64,000 nt of DNA from a virus, in IMG/VR virus record IMGVR_UViG_3300025012_000026, positions 1-64,000 of that record. The stretch is one strand, 5' to 3'. The position numbers were made by a program, and so were the translations under genes. The notes under the pieces were generated by a model. It was not told the origin of the DNA. It worked only from the letters and a program-made list of their open reading frames with translations, and searched no databases. Position 1 is the first letter of the stretch. The number at the start of each line of letters is the position of its first letter. Positions 63,113 to 64,000 of the stretch are shown piece by piece.

Positions 63113-64000
63113 ATGGCAACATTCCAAGATTATTTAAATGTCTTAAATTCTGGCACTTATAAGCAAAAAATAAGAGTTCAGTTTTTAAGATCGGAAGACG
63201 AATCTGTACGAGAAGATGTAACTTCTCTAGTTGAAAATGCTTCTGGTTCAATTAATATCCAACGAGCTAACGGAATTCGTCGCACATGCGACATAACTTT
63301 ATTTAATTTAGATGGCGAATATATACCCAATATTGATAATTTTTGGATTAGGCAGAAATTTCAGGTTTGGCTTGGTTTGGAAATGCCAGATGGTAGTGAT
63401 TATTTTATACCGCAAGGATTGTATATAGTTGATGATCCAAGTACAAGTTCAAAATTTAGCGAATCTAAGATAATAATTCATGGAGTTGATAAGTTTGGAA
63501 TTTTATCTGAAATAGGAGGAGAATTAGAAACAACTTATATTATTCCATTGGGGACAAATTTAATTACTGCGATAAATACCACACTGGCATTGATAAACGA
63601 CCCTAAAACACCAATTATTGATTTATCTCTTGTTTCTAAAACAGTCCCATATACCATGATATATGAAGTTGGACAAAAAATTGGTGACATCCTTATTGAT
63701 CTTGCTCAACTCTATTCTTGTAGTGCCTACTATGATTCTTTGGGGCAACTTAATATTGAAAAAGACATTGAAGATGATATTAAGCCATCTCAATGGGATT
63801 TTTCCGATACTAATCAATTTTTTTACAGAGGCGCGGTTAATAAATATAAATGGAGCGAAATGTATAATGCAGTAAAAGTAACATCCTCAAATATCAATGG
63901 ATTATCTTATACTCATACAGCCAGAGACATAAATTTATCTTCTCCAACTTCTATTCAGAATACGGGTTTCGAGAGAGTATTCCCATATACCTCTGACAAA
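63113..64000 (+). CDS. tail/baseplate hub-type protein (3' cut by window edge)
   Basis: ATG 63113 follows GGGAGGTGACTAAA and the frame is open to the window end (296 codons). It shows a beta-rich hub-like N-terminus (YKQKIRVQFLRSEDESVRED, GSINIQRANGIRRTCDITLFNLDG, FWIRQKFQVWLGLEMPDGSDY, IPQGLYIVDDPSTSS). This fits phage tail hub or gp27-like proteins that dock the tail tube on the baseplate. The C-terminus lies outside. Confidence 0.75.
   Translation, partial: MATFQDYLNVLNSGTYKQKIRVQFLRSEDESVREDVTSLVENASGSINIQRANGIRRTCDITLFNLDGEYIPNIDNFWIRQKFQVWLGLEMPDGSDYFIPQGLYIVDDPSTSSKFSESKIIIHGVDKFGILSEIGGELETTYIIPLGTNLITAINTTLALINDPKTPIIDLSLVSKTVPYTMIYEVGQKIGDILIDLAQLYSCSAYYDSLGQLNIEKDIEDDIKPSQWDFSDTNQFFYRGAVNKYKWSEMYNAVKVTSSNINGLSYTHTARDINLSSPTSIQNTGFERVFPYTSDK

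Noticed and set aside
1-64000. tRNA genes and CRISPR arrays
   Set aside because: No cloverleaf with GTTCGAATC-type T arm and no regularly spaced direct repeats were seen on either strand.

Overview
This is one end-to-end stretch of a large, very AT-rich, Clostridium-type tailed phage or prophage genome (siphovirus layout, SPbeta-like gene content). The host guess rests on base composition, strong AAAGGAGGTGA-type Shine-Dalgarno (SD) sites, a clostridial-style CWB2 surface protein and a type II lipoprotein signal. No integrase, 16S gene or tRNA is visible, so the host species and the choice between phage and prophage are not settled. All genes read on the + strand except one at 49.4-50.2 kb.

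Layout. (1) 0-3.3 kb: small, often overlapping early-type genes, several with CxxC zinc ribbons. (2) 3.3-7.0 kb: a YonO-like single-subunit RNA polymerase gene interrupted by a group I intron that carries a GIY-YIG nuclease; the intron cuts the catalytic DxDGD motif between D and V. (3) 7.0-19.9 kb: PIN-PhoH ATPase, HU protein, YonK-like protein, DUF5659 protein, a winged-helix replication/regulatory protein, a GIY-YIG nuclease fused to a helix-turn-helix-like tail, metallophosphoesterase, ClpP-like protease and an antirepressor-domain protein. Long non-coding stretches here (7.0-7.6 kb, 10.4-10.6 kb, 11.6-12.1 kb) contain nested long-range helices and look like structured RNAs. (4) 20.1-39.7 kb: packaging and head-tail genes in the usual order: terminase small-like and large subunits, portal, protease/scaffold, decoration-like protein, major capsid (with a second intron), head fibre-like and connector-type proteins, major tail protein. 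Free-standing homing endonuclease genes lie between them. (5) 39.7-53.5 kb: an accessory island that splits the tail genes: tail collar/fibre-type proteins, another nuclease, BRO/KilA-type antirepressor, RusA resolvase, SF2 helicase, a secreted CWB2 cell-wall protein, a divergent regulatory switch, another nuclease and a lipoprotein. (6) 53.5-64 kb: tail assembly genes, a 1,972-residue tape measure protein with a third intervening sequence, and distal tail/baseplate proteins running off the window edge.

The genes fit a temperate or pseudo-temperate life cycle: the phage brings its own RNA polymerase, recombination and protease functions, has antirepressor and repressor-like genes, and carries two exported-protein genes that could alter the surface of a lysogen. 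Both exported-protein genes have an upstream inverted repeat that can base-pair with their own SD sequence. Other recurrent themes are apparent non-AUG (AUU, ACG) start codons, nuclease genes placed just after terminator-like hairpins, and invasion of conserved sites by introns.
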